This document shows positions 11,047-21,039 of a stretch of 64,000 bases of DNA, piece by piece (position 1 is the stretch's first letter; the number at the start of each line of letters is the position of its first letter). Under the pieces are notes generated by a model that worked only from the letters and a program-made list of their open reading frames with translations, had not been told where the DNA came from and did not search any database. The position numbers and the translations under genes were made by a program. Origin of the DNA: Marisa cornuarietis (Eukaryota; Mollusca; Gastropoda; Architaenioglossa; Ampullariidae); NCBI GenBank assembly GCA_004794655.1, contig SMMW01000003.1, positions 19,238,501 to 19,302,500 of the forward strand, given 5' to 3'.

Positions 11047-11243
11047 GTAGGGGTTTATGCTGGTGTTGTTCAATATATTCTTGGAGAACATCATGCTTGA
11101 AGCTCTTCATGACCATCATACCTCCATTTCAATCGGTGGAAGAGCAATCTGCAACCTACGCTTTGCAGATGACATAGATCTGTTAGCAGGTACAAACAAA
11201 GAACTGCAAGACCTCACCAACAGACTGACAAACAGCTCAACCT
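11047..11243 (+). pseudogene. RTE-like LINE, RT palm fragment, left of CR1-B insertion
   Basis: Reads LFNIFLENIMLEALHDHHTSISIGGRAICNLRFADDIDLLAGTNKEL and ends in LTNSST. The RFADDIDLLAG active site and IGGR motif are typical of the RTE-like elements common in marine invertebrates. The frame is broken here by the CR1-B element, and the rest of the gene resumes at 13552. Confidence 0.8.
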
Positions 11244-13551
11244 TCTGCCGAGCAACTTGACTGTGTTTTACGTCGAGTAGTTGATGACCATGCCCCAGTG
11301 TCTCGACGTCTGATGCGCCAGTCTAAATGTGCGCCTTGGTATTCACAGATCCGCGTTGAACTCCGTGACCTGAAGCGCACGCGCCGGCGAGCTGAACGTG
11401 TTTGGCAGAAGACTGGACTCGCCATCCACAAAGAAATTTACAATGCTGCAAAGCGAAGCGTTGCAAAATGCATTTATGAGGCTAAAACATCATATCTACA
11501 GAGCCAAATAATTAATTGCACCTCCTCCAAAAAGCTTTTTGCCATTTGCAATAAAATGACTGGATCAAAGACAGCAACACCACTGCCCACTGCCTACCCT
11601 GCTTCACTGCTGCCGCAAGTTTTTAGTGATTATTTCACCAGCAAGATATCGGACATTCGATCATCATTAGACTCGGCGTCGGCGCTTGACAGCATCTCCT
11701 GTGATTTCCTCCCAGGATGCTCCATGACCAAGTTCCTACCAGTCTCTGAGACCGATGTGAAAGCGGTTATCCTAAAAGCTAAAGCAACAACCTGCGAGTT
11801 AGATCCGATGCCCACAAGCCTTCTGCTCGAGTGCCTCGATACTCTACTTCCTGCCATCACAAATATTGTCAATGTTAGCCTGTCGTCAGGTGTTTTCCCA
11901 TCTCTGTTCAAGAATGTGGTGGTGAGGCCACTTCTAAAGAAATCCACGCTTGACGTCAATGTCCTGAACAACTACCGCCCAGTCTCCAACTTGTCTTTTC
12001 TCTCTAAGATCATAGAGAAAATAGTTTTGACACAGCTCTGGGCTTATTTACAAGACCACCATCTTCTTCCACAAGCTCAGTCGGCATATAGACCTTTCCA
12101 CAGCACTGAGACCACTCTTATTAAAGTAACAACAGATATATTATCTGCTCTTGACAGTGGTGATGTCTCTCCATTAACCCTACTGGAGCTGTCTGCTGCA
12201 TTTGACACTATAGACCACTCTCTGCTTCTTCACAGACTCCACACCCTCTACGGGATTTCTGGACCTGCCCTCTCATGGTTCAACTCCTATCTCACTGATA
12301 GGACCCAGACTGTGGTAGTCGATGGTCAGACATCTCGCCCTGCTTCACTTTTCTGTGGCGTTCCCCAAGGCTCAGTACTTGGCCCAGTCCTGTTCATCCT
12401 GTATACTAAACCACTTTCATCTCGCATCCGGTCTCACCAGGTGTCTCATCAGTCCTATGCAGATGACACGCAGCTTTACTGTTCCACTCCGCCGGCTGAG
12501 TCTCACTCTGCTATTAGCTCTCTAGAAGCTTGTATTAGTGATGTCAAGGGCTGGATGGTAAAAAACAAGCTTAAACTAAATGATGATAAAACGGAAGCCC
12601 TCTTGTGCCATAGAAGAAGACATCAACCTTCACTAGTCAGTCTGCCCAATCACATCAAGGTGGGCGACAGCAACATCACCTTCACGTCATCTGTTAGGAA
12701 TCTGGGATTTATTGTCACCGCAGACATGACCCTTGATAAACATGTTACAGCTGTCTGTCAGTCTGCCTACTATGAGCTCCGTAAGATCAGTGCCATCCGC
12801 CACTTTCTCTCTACACGTGCCACCAACACTCTTGTCTGTGCGTTTGTTCTTTCACGACTTGACTACTGCAACTCCTTGCTGGCAGGCTGCCCCTCATCCC
12901 TCATTCAGAAACTCCAGAGAGTACAGAACTCCGCTGCACGTCTGGTACTTAGAGCAAGGAAACGGGACCATGTCACTCCTCTCCTTCGTTTCCTACATTG
13001 GCTACCCGTCCGTTCTCGCATCCAGTACAAACTGTCTGTGCTGTGTTTTAATTTCTTTGCAGGCTCCTGTCCTGATTATTTCTCTGAACTTCTCATCCCT
13101 TACTCTCCGGCCAGACAACTCCGCTCTTCCTCTGACAACCGTACTCTGACTGTTCCTGTCACCAGAACAACAACATATGGTCACAGGACTTTTGGCTACT
13201 GTGCTGCAAAACAATGGAACTCTCTTCCTTTCCATATCCGCCACCTTCCTACAATTGAATCCTTGAAATCTGCACTGAAAACGCACCTCTTCCTTGAGCA
13301 CTACTCTTAGTCCACAATGCTAGTCCTTACCCCCCCCTTCCCTCTTGCTACTTTACCCATCACTATTTTTCTCTGTTCCTGTTACTTGATGCCTTTTGTT
13401 ATCTGTTTTTGTTAGTAATGTCGTTTTCTTTCGTCCCCTGTGTTCTGTATCTACTTAGTCCACGTCTCTTCCCCGTTTTAAGCGCTAAGAGCATACTCTC
13501 TACGAGTGTGAATATGAGCTATACAAATCTTCACTATTATTATTATTAAAC
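11244..13551 (+). mobile_element. CR1-B LINE (L2-like), copy 1, 5' truncated, nested in RTE-like LINE
   Basis: Lacks the endonuclease part seen in copy 2 (57555-61545) but is otherwise collinear and, by eye, about 95% identical to it. It ends with TGAGCTATACAAATCTTCACT and an (ATT)n tail. The left edge is near 11235-11245, where similarity to copy 2 begins (GAGCAACTTGACTGTG). It interrupts the RTE-like frame between NSST and a following AYRMETS. No target duplication is obvious. Confidence 0.85.
11298..13310 (+). CDS. CR1-B reverse transcriptase, 670 codons, open
   Basis: A long uninterrupted frame. Residues 1-100 are a basic linker (DLKRTRRRAERVW). RT follows: ELDPMPTSLL, VVVRPLLKK, NNYRPVSNLSFLSKIIEK, QSAYRPFHSTETTL, LLELSAAFDTIDH (first catalytic Asp present), GVPQGSVLGPVLFILYT, and SYADDTQLYC (catalytic YADD). 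The C-terminal part holds SRLDYCNSLLAG, RVQNSAARLVL, LHWLPVRSRIQYKL and the end motif WNSLPFHIRHLP...LKTHLF. It is translated from a 5'-truncated copy, so it lacks endonuclease and its own start. The open frame suggests a recent insertion. Confidence 0.88.
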   Translation: MSRRLMRQSKCAPWYSQIRVELRDLKRTRRRAERVWQKTGLAIHKEIYNAAKRSVAKCIYEAKTSYLQSQIINCTSSKKLFAICNKMTGSKTATPLPTAYPASLLPQVFSDYFTSKISDIRSSLDSASALDSISCDFLPGCSMTKFLPVSETDVKAVILKAKATTCELDPMPTSLLLECLDTLLPAITNIVNVSLSSGVFPSLFKNVVVRPLLKKSTLDVNVLNNYRPVSNLSFLSKIIEKIVLTQLWAYLQDHHLLPQAQSAYRPFHSTETTLIKVTTDILSALDSGDVSPLTLLELSAAFDTIDHSLLLHRLHTLYGISGPALSWFNSYLTDRTQTVVVDGQTSRPASLFCGVPQGSVLGPVLFILYTKPLSSRIRSHQVSHQSYADDTQLYCSTPPAESHSAISSLEACISDVKGWMVKNKLKLNDDKTEALLCHRRRHQPSLVSLPNHIKVGDSNITFTSSVRNLGFIVTADMTLDKHVTAVCQSAYYELRKISAIRHFLSTRATNTLVCAFVLSRLDYCNSLLAGCPSSLIQKLQRVQNSAARLVLRARKRDHVTPLLRFLHWLPVRSRIQYKLSVLCFNFFAGSCPDYFSELLIPYSPARQLRSSSDNRTLTVPVTRTTTYGHRTFGYCAAKQWNSLPFHIRHLPTIESLKSALKTHLFLEHYS

Positions 13552-14277
13552 GCATATAGAATGGAGACCAGCACTGAAAAGAGCAAAGTTATGATCAATG
13601 GTAATGGCAAAGCAGAGATCTATATGAACGGGGTACAGCTTGAAGAGGTAAGTAGTTTCAAGTACTTGGGAGCCACCCTCTCCAAGGACGGCAGCTCCAC
13701 GCAAGATATCCGCATCAGGATCGCAACAGCAACAGCACCAATGGCTAGGCTAGATAGGATCTGGCATAGCCACAAGATAAGGTTCACTACCAAGTACAGG
13801 CTATACAAATCCCTGGTAGTGCCGATCCTGCTCTACGGATGCGACACGTGGACTCTGCTCGCCGAAACGGAAAGGAGAATCCAGGCATTCGAGAACAAGT
13901 GCCTGAGGAGGTTGCTACGGATCTCTTACAAAGAACACAAAACCAACGAATTTGTAAGAAACAAGACTGCCACACTCGTAGGACACCAGGAACCTCTATA
14001 ATCAACAGTCAAGCGATGTAAGCTGGTCTTCTTTGGCCATGTAACCCGGCATGACACCTTGTCGAAGACTATCCTTCAAGGCACCTTGGAGGGTGGCCGA
14101 CGCAGCGGAGGCCAGAGAAAGAACTGGCTTATGAACGTCAAAGACTGGACTGGTCATCCTGTACAGGACCTGCTGACTATCGCTCAAAATAGGCAAGAGT
14201 GGCGGGCCCTATCAGCTGCCGCGTCTATCCATGTGCTCCCCCCAACGCTAGGTGCCAGGCAAGGGACGACTGACTGA
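13552..14277 (+). pseudogene. RTE-like LINE, RT thumb and C-terminus, right of CR1-B insertion
   Basis: Reads METSTEKSKVMING, SFKYLGATLSKDGS, ARLDRIWHSH, LLYGCDTWTLLAETERRIQAFE, CLRRLLRISYKEH up to a stop near 14000, then in a shifted frame FFGHVTRHDTLSKTILQGTLEGGRRSGG and VKDWTGHPVQDLL. This is the ordinary C-terminal order of RTE-like elements. It joins the piece at 11047-11243 across the CR1-B insertion. A second, more decayed copy of the same region is at 54891-55450. Confidence 0.82.
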
Positions 14278-14292
14278 CTGACTGACTGACTG
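14264..14292 (+). repeat. (GACT)n tail of the RTE-like LINE
   Basis: About six GACT units directly after the RTE-like coding end. Short tandem tails of this kind are usual for RTE-clade elements. Confidence 0.8.
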
Positions 14293-14847
14293 TAAACAGG
14301 TCCTTACCCATAGAGGGACTATGTGTGCTGAAGGCAAGAACTAAGCCCACAGCCCTTCAATTTCATTCTGTTGATGAATTTTTGTTATAAGATATGAGTA
14401 TTTTACATAAAGGGTACTCAGTGCAATGTTGTACTTTTGTTTTAAAATTTAAAAAAAAGGTAACTGACAGGCACTATTGTGAATCTTCACGATCCAGCAA
14501 TGGTCCAAAATTTGCACTTGGCCTTCCAAATCAAAAAGCAGTACTTAATTATAACTAATAATATAGTTAAAGAACAAATTCATTTAATTCCTGGTGTTTC
14601 GGACAGCAGTTTGCTTTAAAATCTTTGTAGTCCTCTTGTGGTTGATGTATATAATAATAATTAAAAAAATGTAATCCCTCTTCCCTGGTCTTCACAATTA
14701 CCTTTGAACAAGAGATTATTGGTTGCCACTTCAATGATCACTCATCAAAAAAGAAGTTATGATTGCACCTTTAACTCAAGTGTATGATATATAAGTTAGC
14801 TTGTCAGTTGGAGCCACACAGCACATCAATAAAAACCAGAATCCTAC
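14293..14847. other. Intron sequence, no feature
   Basis: AT-rich, non-coding; nothing recognisable. Confidence 0.45.
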
Positions 14848-14952
14848 CTCATGAGATGCTCCTTGAATGACATCCATGGGATCAATAACATTGCCTAGAG
14901 ATTTGCTCATTTTGTGTCCTTCCTCATCTCTAATGATGCCATGCAGCAAAAT
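14848..14952 (-). CDS. VARS2: Valine--tRNA ligase exon j (KMSKS loop)
   Basis: 35 codons in phase 0, acceptor AG at 14954-14953 and donor GTAGG. It reads [20 protein letters not shown] followed by [20 protein letters not shown] is the class I synthetase signature that stabilises the valyl-adenylate transition state. All residues of the signature are present, so the catalytic loop looks functional. Confidence 0.97.
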
Positions 14953-15860
14953 CTATCATGAAATAAAATGTAGAGCAGAAAAATATGTTAAAGTTAAGCT
15001 ACAAAGGTTCTCATAAGACTGTTATCAAAGCTAAAACTGTTAAAATTAACATGATTGTTTTTAAAATGTCATAAATGTTGTGATAACTATAAAGGGGTTG
15101 TGTTCTCTTAAATTTGAATTGATCTAGATACCAAAGTGAAGCATCTAGGGTTAGAGAATGAAAAGGGAAATAAAATAGCAGTAAAACATGCAAGATTGTG
15201 AAATTATCAAACTTATAAGATCATGCTGCTTTTGTGTTGTCCTGGCTAGATTACTTAACTTTCTACTCATTAAACTAACTGCCAACTAGACAAACTTCAT
15301 AGGATCTAGAATAATGCTGCTTGTGTTGTCTTCCCCAGACAAAAAGCTAACCATGTTACATCCCTTTTCCACAAGATGCCAATGTGAGCTCATACTGATG
15401 ACACTTCCCCCCCTTGTGCAAAGATATACCAAGATGCTCCATTGTTATATGAAAGGTCGAAGCCAATCGCTGGTCAAGGGGCGGACAGCCGCTCCCCCTT
15501 CCACAAAAACACAGGCGCACACGTTTTCATACTTTTCAGAAATAGAGCTTGAAAAAATATTTTGAAGGTGGAACTTTTCTAATTTAGAAGAAAAACAAGA
15601 AAATAAAATAAAATGAAACGTTTAAAGTATACATTAGCATAGGTTTTGCAAGTAACTCTAATTGGACAGATTTTGTTAACACGAAGACATCATGGTTGTT
15701 ACATATCTAAAACCTCTTTACACCGTGCCTTTGCAAAATATAAAATATGTACACGTGTATTTACAGATGTTGCAGTTTTAACATTTTTCTATTTTCCCTT
15801 GCGGAGGCTTCAGAGAAATGTCTATTGTTTTCTTTCAGTGTAAAGTGCAGCTGTATATTT
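14953..15860. other. Intron sequence, no feature
   Basis: No domain recognised. 15400-15500 is somewhat GC-richer (CGCTGGTCAAGGGGCGGACAG) and may be an old element. Open frames here are short and lack motifs. Confidence 0.4.
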
Positions 15861-15867
15861 AAAACAA

Positions 15868-16083
15868 TTGAGTAACAAGACTGTCTGGTTTGCATTTGCT
15901 GGAGGGACACATGAGCGAACTCGATTTGTGTTAAAAACGTTCCAGAAATCGAGCTCTCACTCGGTCCATGTGGAGGAACTGTTCAGATTTTCTGAATATA
16001 ATTTCAAGTTCCTTCACCAACGTCACCAGCTGAGATGTTGGGACTACAAGCCCATAGTTAGCATGAGGTACCTGCTTAATTGA
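15868..16083. other. Coding-like fragment of unknown origin
   Basis: Open on plus for 71 codons with no recognisable motif. On minus, the frame from 16083 reads IKQVPHANYGLVVPTSQLVTLVKELEIIFRKSE before a stop. That pattern (GLVVPT, then a hydrophobic helix ending in IIFR) resembles C-terminal parts of some DNA-transposase-derived proteins, but I cannot name a family. It sits immediately outside the Gypsy integrase fragment. Confidence 0.3.
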
Positions 16084-16528
16084 CAACTGATTTAGACTCG
16101 GAGTCTCCCGTACAGTTCCTTCTTAATAATTTCTTTACATTCTGCACACAATTTCCTTTGTACCTTAAACGGTTCCAGTCACGGGGGTGTTTTGAAACTA
16201 CTCGCTTCAACATGGGTTTCAAGGTCCCATGAAAGCGTTCAACAATCCCGTTGGTCTGGGGATGATATGGGGTCATATGGAGTCCTCTTGCGGCCAGAGT
16301 CCTCCAAATGTCCGACATGAGCTCAGATGTGAATTGATCAGAAAGGATTTCTTGCGGTAATCCAACACTGCAGAAGATAGGAAAGAGGGCGTCTGCTATA
16401 GTTTCCGTATCTATCCTCTTGAGAGGTACTGCTTCCGGGTATCTAGTAGCGATATCCATGAGGGTAAGAATATGCGTATGACCCTCAACAGATGAAGGCC
16501 GGAGAGGACCCACGAGGTCCACCGCCAC
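16084..16528 (-). pseudogene. Gypsy integrase core (truncated)
   Basis: 150 codons: MAVDLVGPLRPSS (first catalytic Asp), LTLMDIATRYPEAVPL, EILSDQFTSELMSDIW (second Asp; the usual RGT between SD and QF is missing), YHPQTNGIVERFHGTLKPML (catalytic Glu), then KHPRDWN before the frame drifts into unrelated sequence near 16120. The DDE residues survive but a three-residue deletion lies next to the second Asp. It joins 16485-17276 through a frameshift. Confidence 0.85.
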
Positions 16529-17276
16529 ACGTTTGAAAGGCTTGTCGATTAATTATGGGCGTTCTAACCATCGGCACCGGAATGTTTCTTCCCTTGCTGG
16601 TTGTCCTCTGGCATATGTCACAGGTCTGACAGTAGTTTCTAATATCCTTCCTGATCCTGGGCCACCAGAAATGGTAAAGGACTCTCCTAGGGGTATTGCG
16701 TACCCCCGTATGTCCAGACAGTGGGCTATCATGTCCCAGCAAAAGGACGACCGGTCGGAGACGCTGCGGGACCACCATTTGTTTAGAGTGAGTTTTATCA
16801 AAAATTCGATAAATGATCCCATCTTTGACTTCAAAGTTTTCATCTTGTCCCAGAGTATTACGTATCTTCTTTAAGGCTTCGTCCTCCCTCTGGTGTTGGA
16901 TAAGATCATCAGGTTTGATTTGCCATCTCATGGTATCAGGATTTAGATGCGCTGGTGCCGCTTGGGTCCGAATCGCTTGGCCCCGAGTAACCACCATGGC
17001 CACTGGCAGGTTTTCACTCATTGAATCTAGCACTCCGGGAATGTTCCTGATAATTAAATCTGTCACCGGGTTCTTGATGACGCAGCAGCTGAGATAGCCC
17101 TTGTAAAATGGCGTATCCACAAAGACACGTGCTAATGGAAAAGTCTCTACGTTGCCGCCGAAAGTTCTACAGGATTGATTGTAGCCTAAATAATCTTTGT
17201 CGTTAACAAAGTCAGCACGAATGCTGGCTGTTGTTGCCCCGGTGTCTCGTAGCACTTGCACTGACTGGCCCTTCAC
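16485..17276 (-). pseudogene. Gypsy aspartic protease, linker and integrase zinc finger
   Basis: 263 codons. Residues about 8-16 give VLRDTGATT, the retropepsin active site. Protease-like sequence continues to about residue 85, then VVTRGQAIRTQ starts a linker of about 100 residues, then LLGHDSPLSGHTGVRNT and WWPRIRKDIRNYCQTCDICQRT form the integrase HHCC zinc finger (residues about 180-225). There is no room for RT or RNase H between them. From memory, the 'VxTRxxA' linker occurs in elements with integrase placed before RT. Confidence 0.85.
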
Positions 17277-17379
17277 ATGCCGGAATAGAGAGCCAATCTG
17301 CCCAATTCCTCATGGGTCGAAGAGGAGCATAGAATGCCTACGTTAGCCGGTTTTGCTGGTTCAACAGTGTTGTGACCTG

Positions 17380-17472
17380 AGGTAGGAGTTTGAAAGGTAT
17401 TCGCACACACCCTGGCAATATGTCCAAAGCCCCTGCACGCATAACACTGAATTTGTCTACGCAGGGGTGAGG
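17380..17472 (-). pseudogene. Gag CCHC zinc knuckle
   Basis: On minus near 17460-17400 the translation reads IQCYACRGFGHIARVCAN, a C-x2-C-x4-H-x4-C nucleic-acid-binding knuckle between gag and protease. It is separated by frame changes from the gag part upstream. Confidence 0.8.
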
Positions 17473-17572
17473 ATTTCTTTTCGGAGGACCTTGAAGATGG
17501 GGTTGCTAATGGAGGTGACTGATGTCGTGAGGATGTTCGTGGGTCCCATAGTCCGGGCGACGGAGTTGGTCT

Positions 17573-18583
17573 TCATTTTCGAGGGTAATCACGCTGACGA
17601 GTGTGATTATCCCTCTGTTGAGGTTTTGCTGAGGATCGTGTATCCCGTCCAGTAGTTTGCCTGACACTGCCATAGGCGGGATATTCTGTCCTTCTCGCCA
17701 TGGACTTTTGCGGCTGTGCCTGTCCCACGTTGGCGAACACTGAAGTTTTGGTTTGTCTTGCCAAATTTTTGTGGGGGTGGGCCATTCGATAAATTTCGGC
17801 ATTCTCTGCAAGGGAGATTACCGTTTTGAGATTACGCTCCTTCAGGAAAACAGCCAAGTCTTTCGAAACACTTTGATAATATTGTTCTCTCAAAAACAAG
17901 TCTCTCAGGTTCTCATAATCCTTTGGAATCTGTGCCAGGTCTATCCACGTATCAGCTAAGTTGGACATCCTTTTCAAAAAGGCTGTCATGGATTCCTCCG
18001 CCTGGGGTCATATGGAACGGAATCTTTCTCGGAAGCCTTCCTCCGTACATTGGAATTTAACTAACAATTCCTGTTTCAGTTTATCATAATCCTTTTCTCG
18101 TCTACAAAAATCGTGATATGGACGGAGAGCGTCTCCATGGAATGAGGCTGCCAGGTGGAGGGGCCATAAGTCTTTCGGCCACTTGAGAGACTCTGCTTGA
18201 GCCTCGAATCTGAATAAGAAGGAGTCTATAGGATCCTTGTCCTCATCGAAAACGAGAAGTTTATGATGAAGCCCTCTTATAGGTGAAGCACCACGAGGTC
18301 TTGAATTAGTCGACCCACCTCCCTTTTCGATACGTAATTTTTCTATCTCAAAGGCCCGTTCAGCCTCTCTCTCAGCTCTCTCTGCTTCTCTCTCTTTTCT
18401 TTCAGCTTCCTTCTCTCTAGCTATTCTTTCTACTTCCTTCTCTCTAGTTATTCTTTCAGTCATCCTATCTTGCCTATCTATACATTGGAAAATGTATTTA
18501 GTAAGTTCTCCCTCTCTTAATCCTAACATCTCTCCTTCCCTCTTATAATCCTCAACACTTCGCTGGGGAATTTCCATTTTCAA
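17573..18583 (-). pseudogene. Gypsy gag (coiled coil and capsid-like part)
   Basis: Two open blocks in one frame, 18583-18008 (191 codons) and 17989-17573 (138 codons), are separated by a single stop. The first has a Lys/Glu/Arg-rich helix (residues about 45-90, repeats of EREAERA) followed by FRFEAQAESLKWPKDLWPLHLAASFHGDAL. The second reads MSNLADTWIDLAQIPKDYENLRDLFLREQYYQ, resembling the SCAN-like fold of some gag proteins. A basic, Gln/Arg-rich tail leads to the CCHC knuckle. Confidence 0.7.
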
Positions 18584-18590
18584 TACTATT

Positions 18591-19589
18591 ACATAATAAC
18601 CCTAGAATATAAACTTTCAAACCACTAACCCTATGCCCAGTCAAGGCAGGTTACAACAAAAAAATATCTATAGCAATAATACAACAAAATCAAAATCAAT
18701 TGCTAACACAAGGTTAAATCACATCAAGATCCACAATATCAGACAACACGGAAAGCAATCTTCCAATTATACCAAGCGGTTATCAAAACCCTAATAGCAA
18801 AGGAATATAACTTCACAATGTAACATAGGCTGCTAGCCCACAAAACATGCAATTATATGCCCAGGCTACTATCTTCTCAAAGTCTATTAGCCTTTCTTTA
18901 AGCCTTCAAGATTCTGTCACACAGGCTATTCAATCAGCCACTCAGGCTTCTCAGTCTGCCACACAGGCTATTCAATCTGCCACACAGGCTTTTCAAATCT
19001 GCCACACAGGCTTTTCAAATCTGCCACACCGGCTATTCAACAATTAAAACAAATGGCATAGAGGCATAGCATGGAGTATATAAGCAGGTCATCAATTAAA
19101 CACACAGAATAATAGCATAACACATTACATAGTACCTTAACATCTACTGCATCAAATGTTTACAAACTTTTCTCAAACTTTTTCTAAAGTCAAGTCACAA
19201 AAATAATCAAAGCTTCTTCAGTTAATTCAAATCATCAATTTACTGAGGCACACAATATTTAAAGTAAGGAAACCCAAAACTTTTTCTTAAAACTTCCAAG
19301 ATCGGTAACTACAGGATAGCGAACAGTCACTCTCCCTTGCGGTTACTACACACTCTTTTACACCCAGAGGAGAGAGTTGAGAAGGAAAGACAAAACTCAA
19401 AGTAGGTACAGAGGGTAGGCCCTTACTGTGGAAAGAACTTTACAAACTCCACAGACCCGTAAAGCTGGAGACGGGGTGTTACTGCACGCTGCCCAACATG
19501 TACCCACTTATAACACTAAACAAATATCACTAACGACTTTCAATACTCTAAGTCCACAGGAACACCTAAACTTGCTACTTCTACCCAAG
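18591..19589. other. Upstream flank of the Gypsy gag; possible leader or LTR
   Basis: No gene. By position it should contain the 5' leader and LTR of the Gypsy element, but I see neither a TG...CA pair nor a primer binding site. It contains the minisatellite at 18905-19040. Confidence 0.35.
18905..19040 (+). repeat. Minisatellite, about 24-bp units
   Basis: Around five to six imperfect units of the type CTGCCACACAGGCTATTCAA, with TTTTCAAAT variants in the right half. Read on plus it gives repeated SATQAIQ, but that is a by-product of the repeat, not evidence of a gene. Confidence 0.8.
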
Positions 19590-19925
19590 GGAGATTACAA
19601 ACACGAGGTGAGAATGTGTGGCATAGGTGTGTCCCATTCTAAGTTTGCTAAGTACCACATCCTTTCGGCTCACAGAAAAGCATGGAAGTGGGCAGTAAGA
19701 AAGACAGGAAAGGTTGGCATGTAACTTGTTCTGGCCCAGAGTGTTCCAGTGGCATTGCCAAAAGGACTGAACATAAGCTGTGAAGACTGACTTACAGTCA
19801 GATGACACCAATGACTGCAATTGAGCAAGAGGCTGGCAAACAGCCTTGGCAGCCTGATCTGCACGAACATTACCTGGAATACCATAATGGCAATGGGCCC
19901 AAATGAAGACAAAGCTGACTGGTCA
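19590..19925 (-). mobile_element. Nimb-like LINE fragment (end of RNase H)
   Basis: On minus it reads FVFIWAHCHYGIPGNVRADQAAKAVCQ, SLVSSDCKSVFTAYVQ and, in another frame, DVVLSKLRMGHTYATHSHL. The first block matches the RNase H C-terminus of copy A (430-600); the last matches the usual 'RLRIGHT...TH' box after it. Several frame shifts are present. Confidence 0.75.
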
Positions 19926-20139
19926 ATGTCCCTAAAACCACTCTCAGTTAGGACCTTATTTTGATGGCTTTAGCAAGTTTTAATAGGAAGATTTTTCTGT
20001 AATCTAGGCTCTTTTGTGTGTTTCTGTGACTGCTAATGAGGCAACTGCTGCTACCTAAACACATATTGTCAAATATTTATTATGAAACAAGAAAACCATA
20101 AAATTATTTCATTTAGCATAATAGCACATACATACTCAC

Positions 20140-20265
20140 ATGTCTGAAAGGTAGAGAGCCTGTGAGCTCAAGACCAAGCATCACCATGCGGGCAACCCAG
20201 AAAAACAAAATATCATGGCCAGTTTCCAGTAAATTCAGAGGGTAAAACTCTCGCAAGTTGTCAGT
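20140..20265 (-). CDS. VARS2: Valine--tRNA ligase exon i (catalytic core)
   Basis: 42 codons in phase 0; acceptor AG at 20267-20266, donor GTGAGT. It contains [20 protein letters not shown] and [16 protein letters not shown], the Rossmann half leading to [21 protein letters not shown] is nearly invariant in valyl-tRNA synthetases. The YPL before LLETG fits the mitochondrial enzyme better than the cytosolic YPG. Confidence 0.97.
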
Positions 20266-20639
20266 CTGAAAAATAATGTTTTGTGTAAAACAATCATATT
20301 TGAAACTAATCATTGATTTTATGTCATATGACATAACAAATAGATGATTCTTTTTGTTCATGGTGCTTTCCAACTCAATAAATTATAAACCCATATACTG
20401 CTGGGTGGATTAAAGTAGTTGTTAGCCTGCATGAACTTTAAACCTGCTCTAAAGTAAGAACCTATTTGGGAAGCAAATTTATGGAAACTGACCACTCCCC
20501 AACCACTACCAACATCACTAAAAATACAACCAACAAAAAAAGACAATACTGAAGGGTAACTAGTGTTTAAAAAGTGTGTTATCGCTTAGTACGTCATTGT
20601 TAAGCCAAATAAAACCAAAAACTTAAAGCAAATGGTACA
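20266..20639. other. Intron sequence, no feature
   Basis: Non-coding, nothing recognised. Confidence 0.4.
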
Positions 20640-21020
20640 GCCCTACCATCTTTAAAAAGGAAAAAATAGCTGTTGGTAGAGTATACTTTAACAATAAAAG
20701 CAAATAACCAGCTGTAAAAAATTTCTAACGGACTTTCTGGATGTCAGAACAAGTAATTACATGTGCAACAGTAAAAAGCCCGACACCATGGACAAGCTGG
20801 TGGGGGTTCACTTTGTAAAAGGTGGTAATATATGGTTGGTTGGTTGCTTGAGTTTTACATCTTGCCAGTAGTAACTAAGGCTACATCACATCAAGAGAAG
20901 GTAATATATTAAAAGGGTGGAAAACAAGACCCCCAGGTGATAAAATAACTAGTTATAAAATCCAACATAAAAGCATAATATAAAAGGGTACGTAATATGT
21001 TCAAAAGGGTGTTGATTGGT
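20640..21020 (-). mobile_element. Nimb-like LINE 3' fragments
   Basis: At 20640-20825 the minus strand carries the Cys-containing C-terminal box (near 20800) and an FFLFKDG-type segment shared with 22310-22480 and 39150-39320. At 20832-20846 the GGTTGG tail begins, followed by the common 3' end (TGCCAGTAGTAACTAAGGCTAC) and 3' UTR to about 21020. These appear to be two abutting pieces of separate copies. Confidence 0.65.
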
Positions 21021-21039
21021 TAAGGAGAAATGCTCCTGG

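Larger units (their letters stand above)
16084..18590 (-). mobile_element. Ty3/Gypsy LTR retrotransposon remnant (gag-PR-INT)
   Basis: Read on minus: gag with a charged coiled-coil-like start and a capsid-like part, a CCHC knuckle, an aspartic protease, a linker, and an integrase with HHCC finger and DDE core cut off near 16120. No reverse transcriptase or RNase H lies between protease and integrase, which is the order of Gmr1-like elements. RT, expected after integrase, is missing. There is an in-frame stop in gag near 18007 and a frameshift near 16500-16530. No LTR was recognised on either side. Confidence 0.8.

Noticed and set aside
18905..19040. Possible CRISPR-like array
   Set aside because: The units are directly tandem without unique spacers, and the DNA is eukaryotic; it is a minisatellite.
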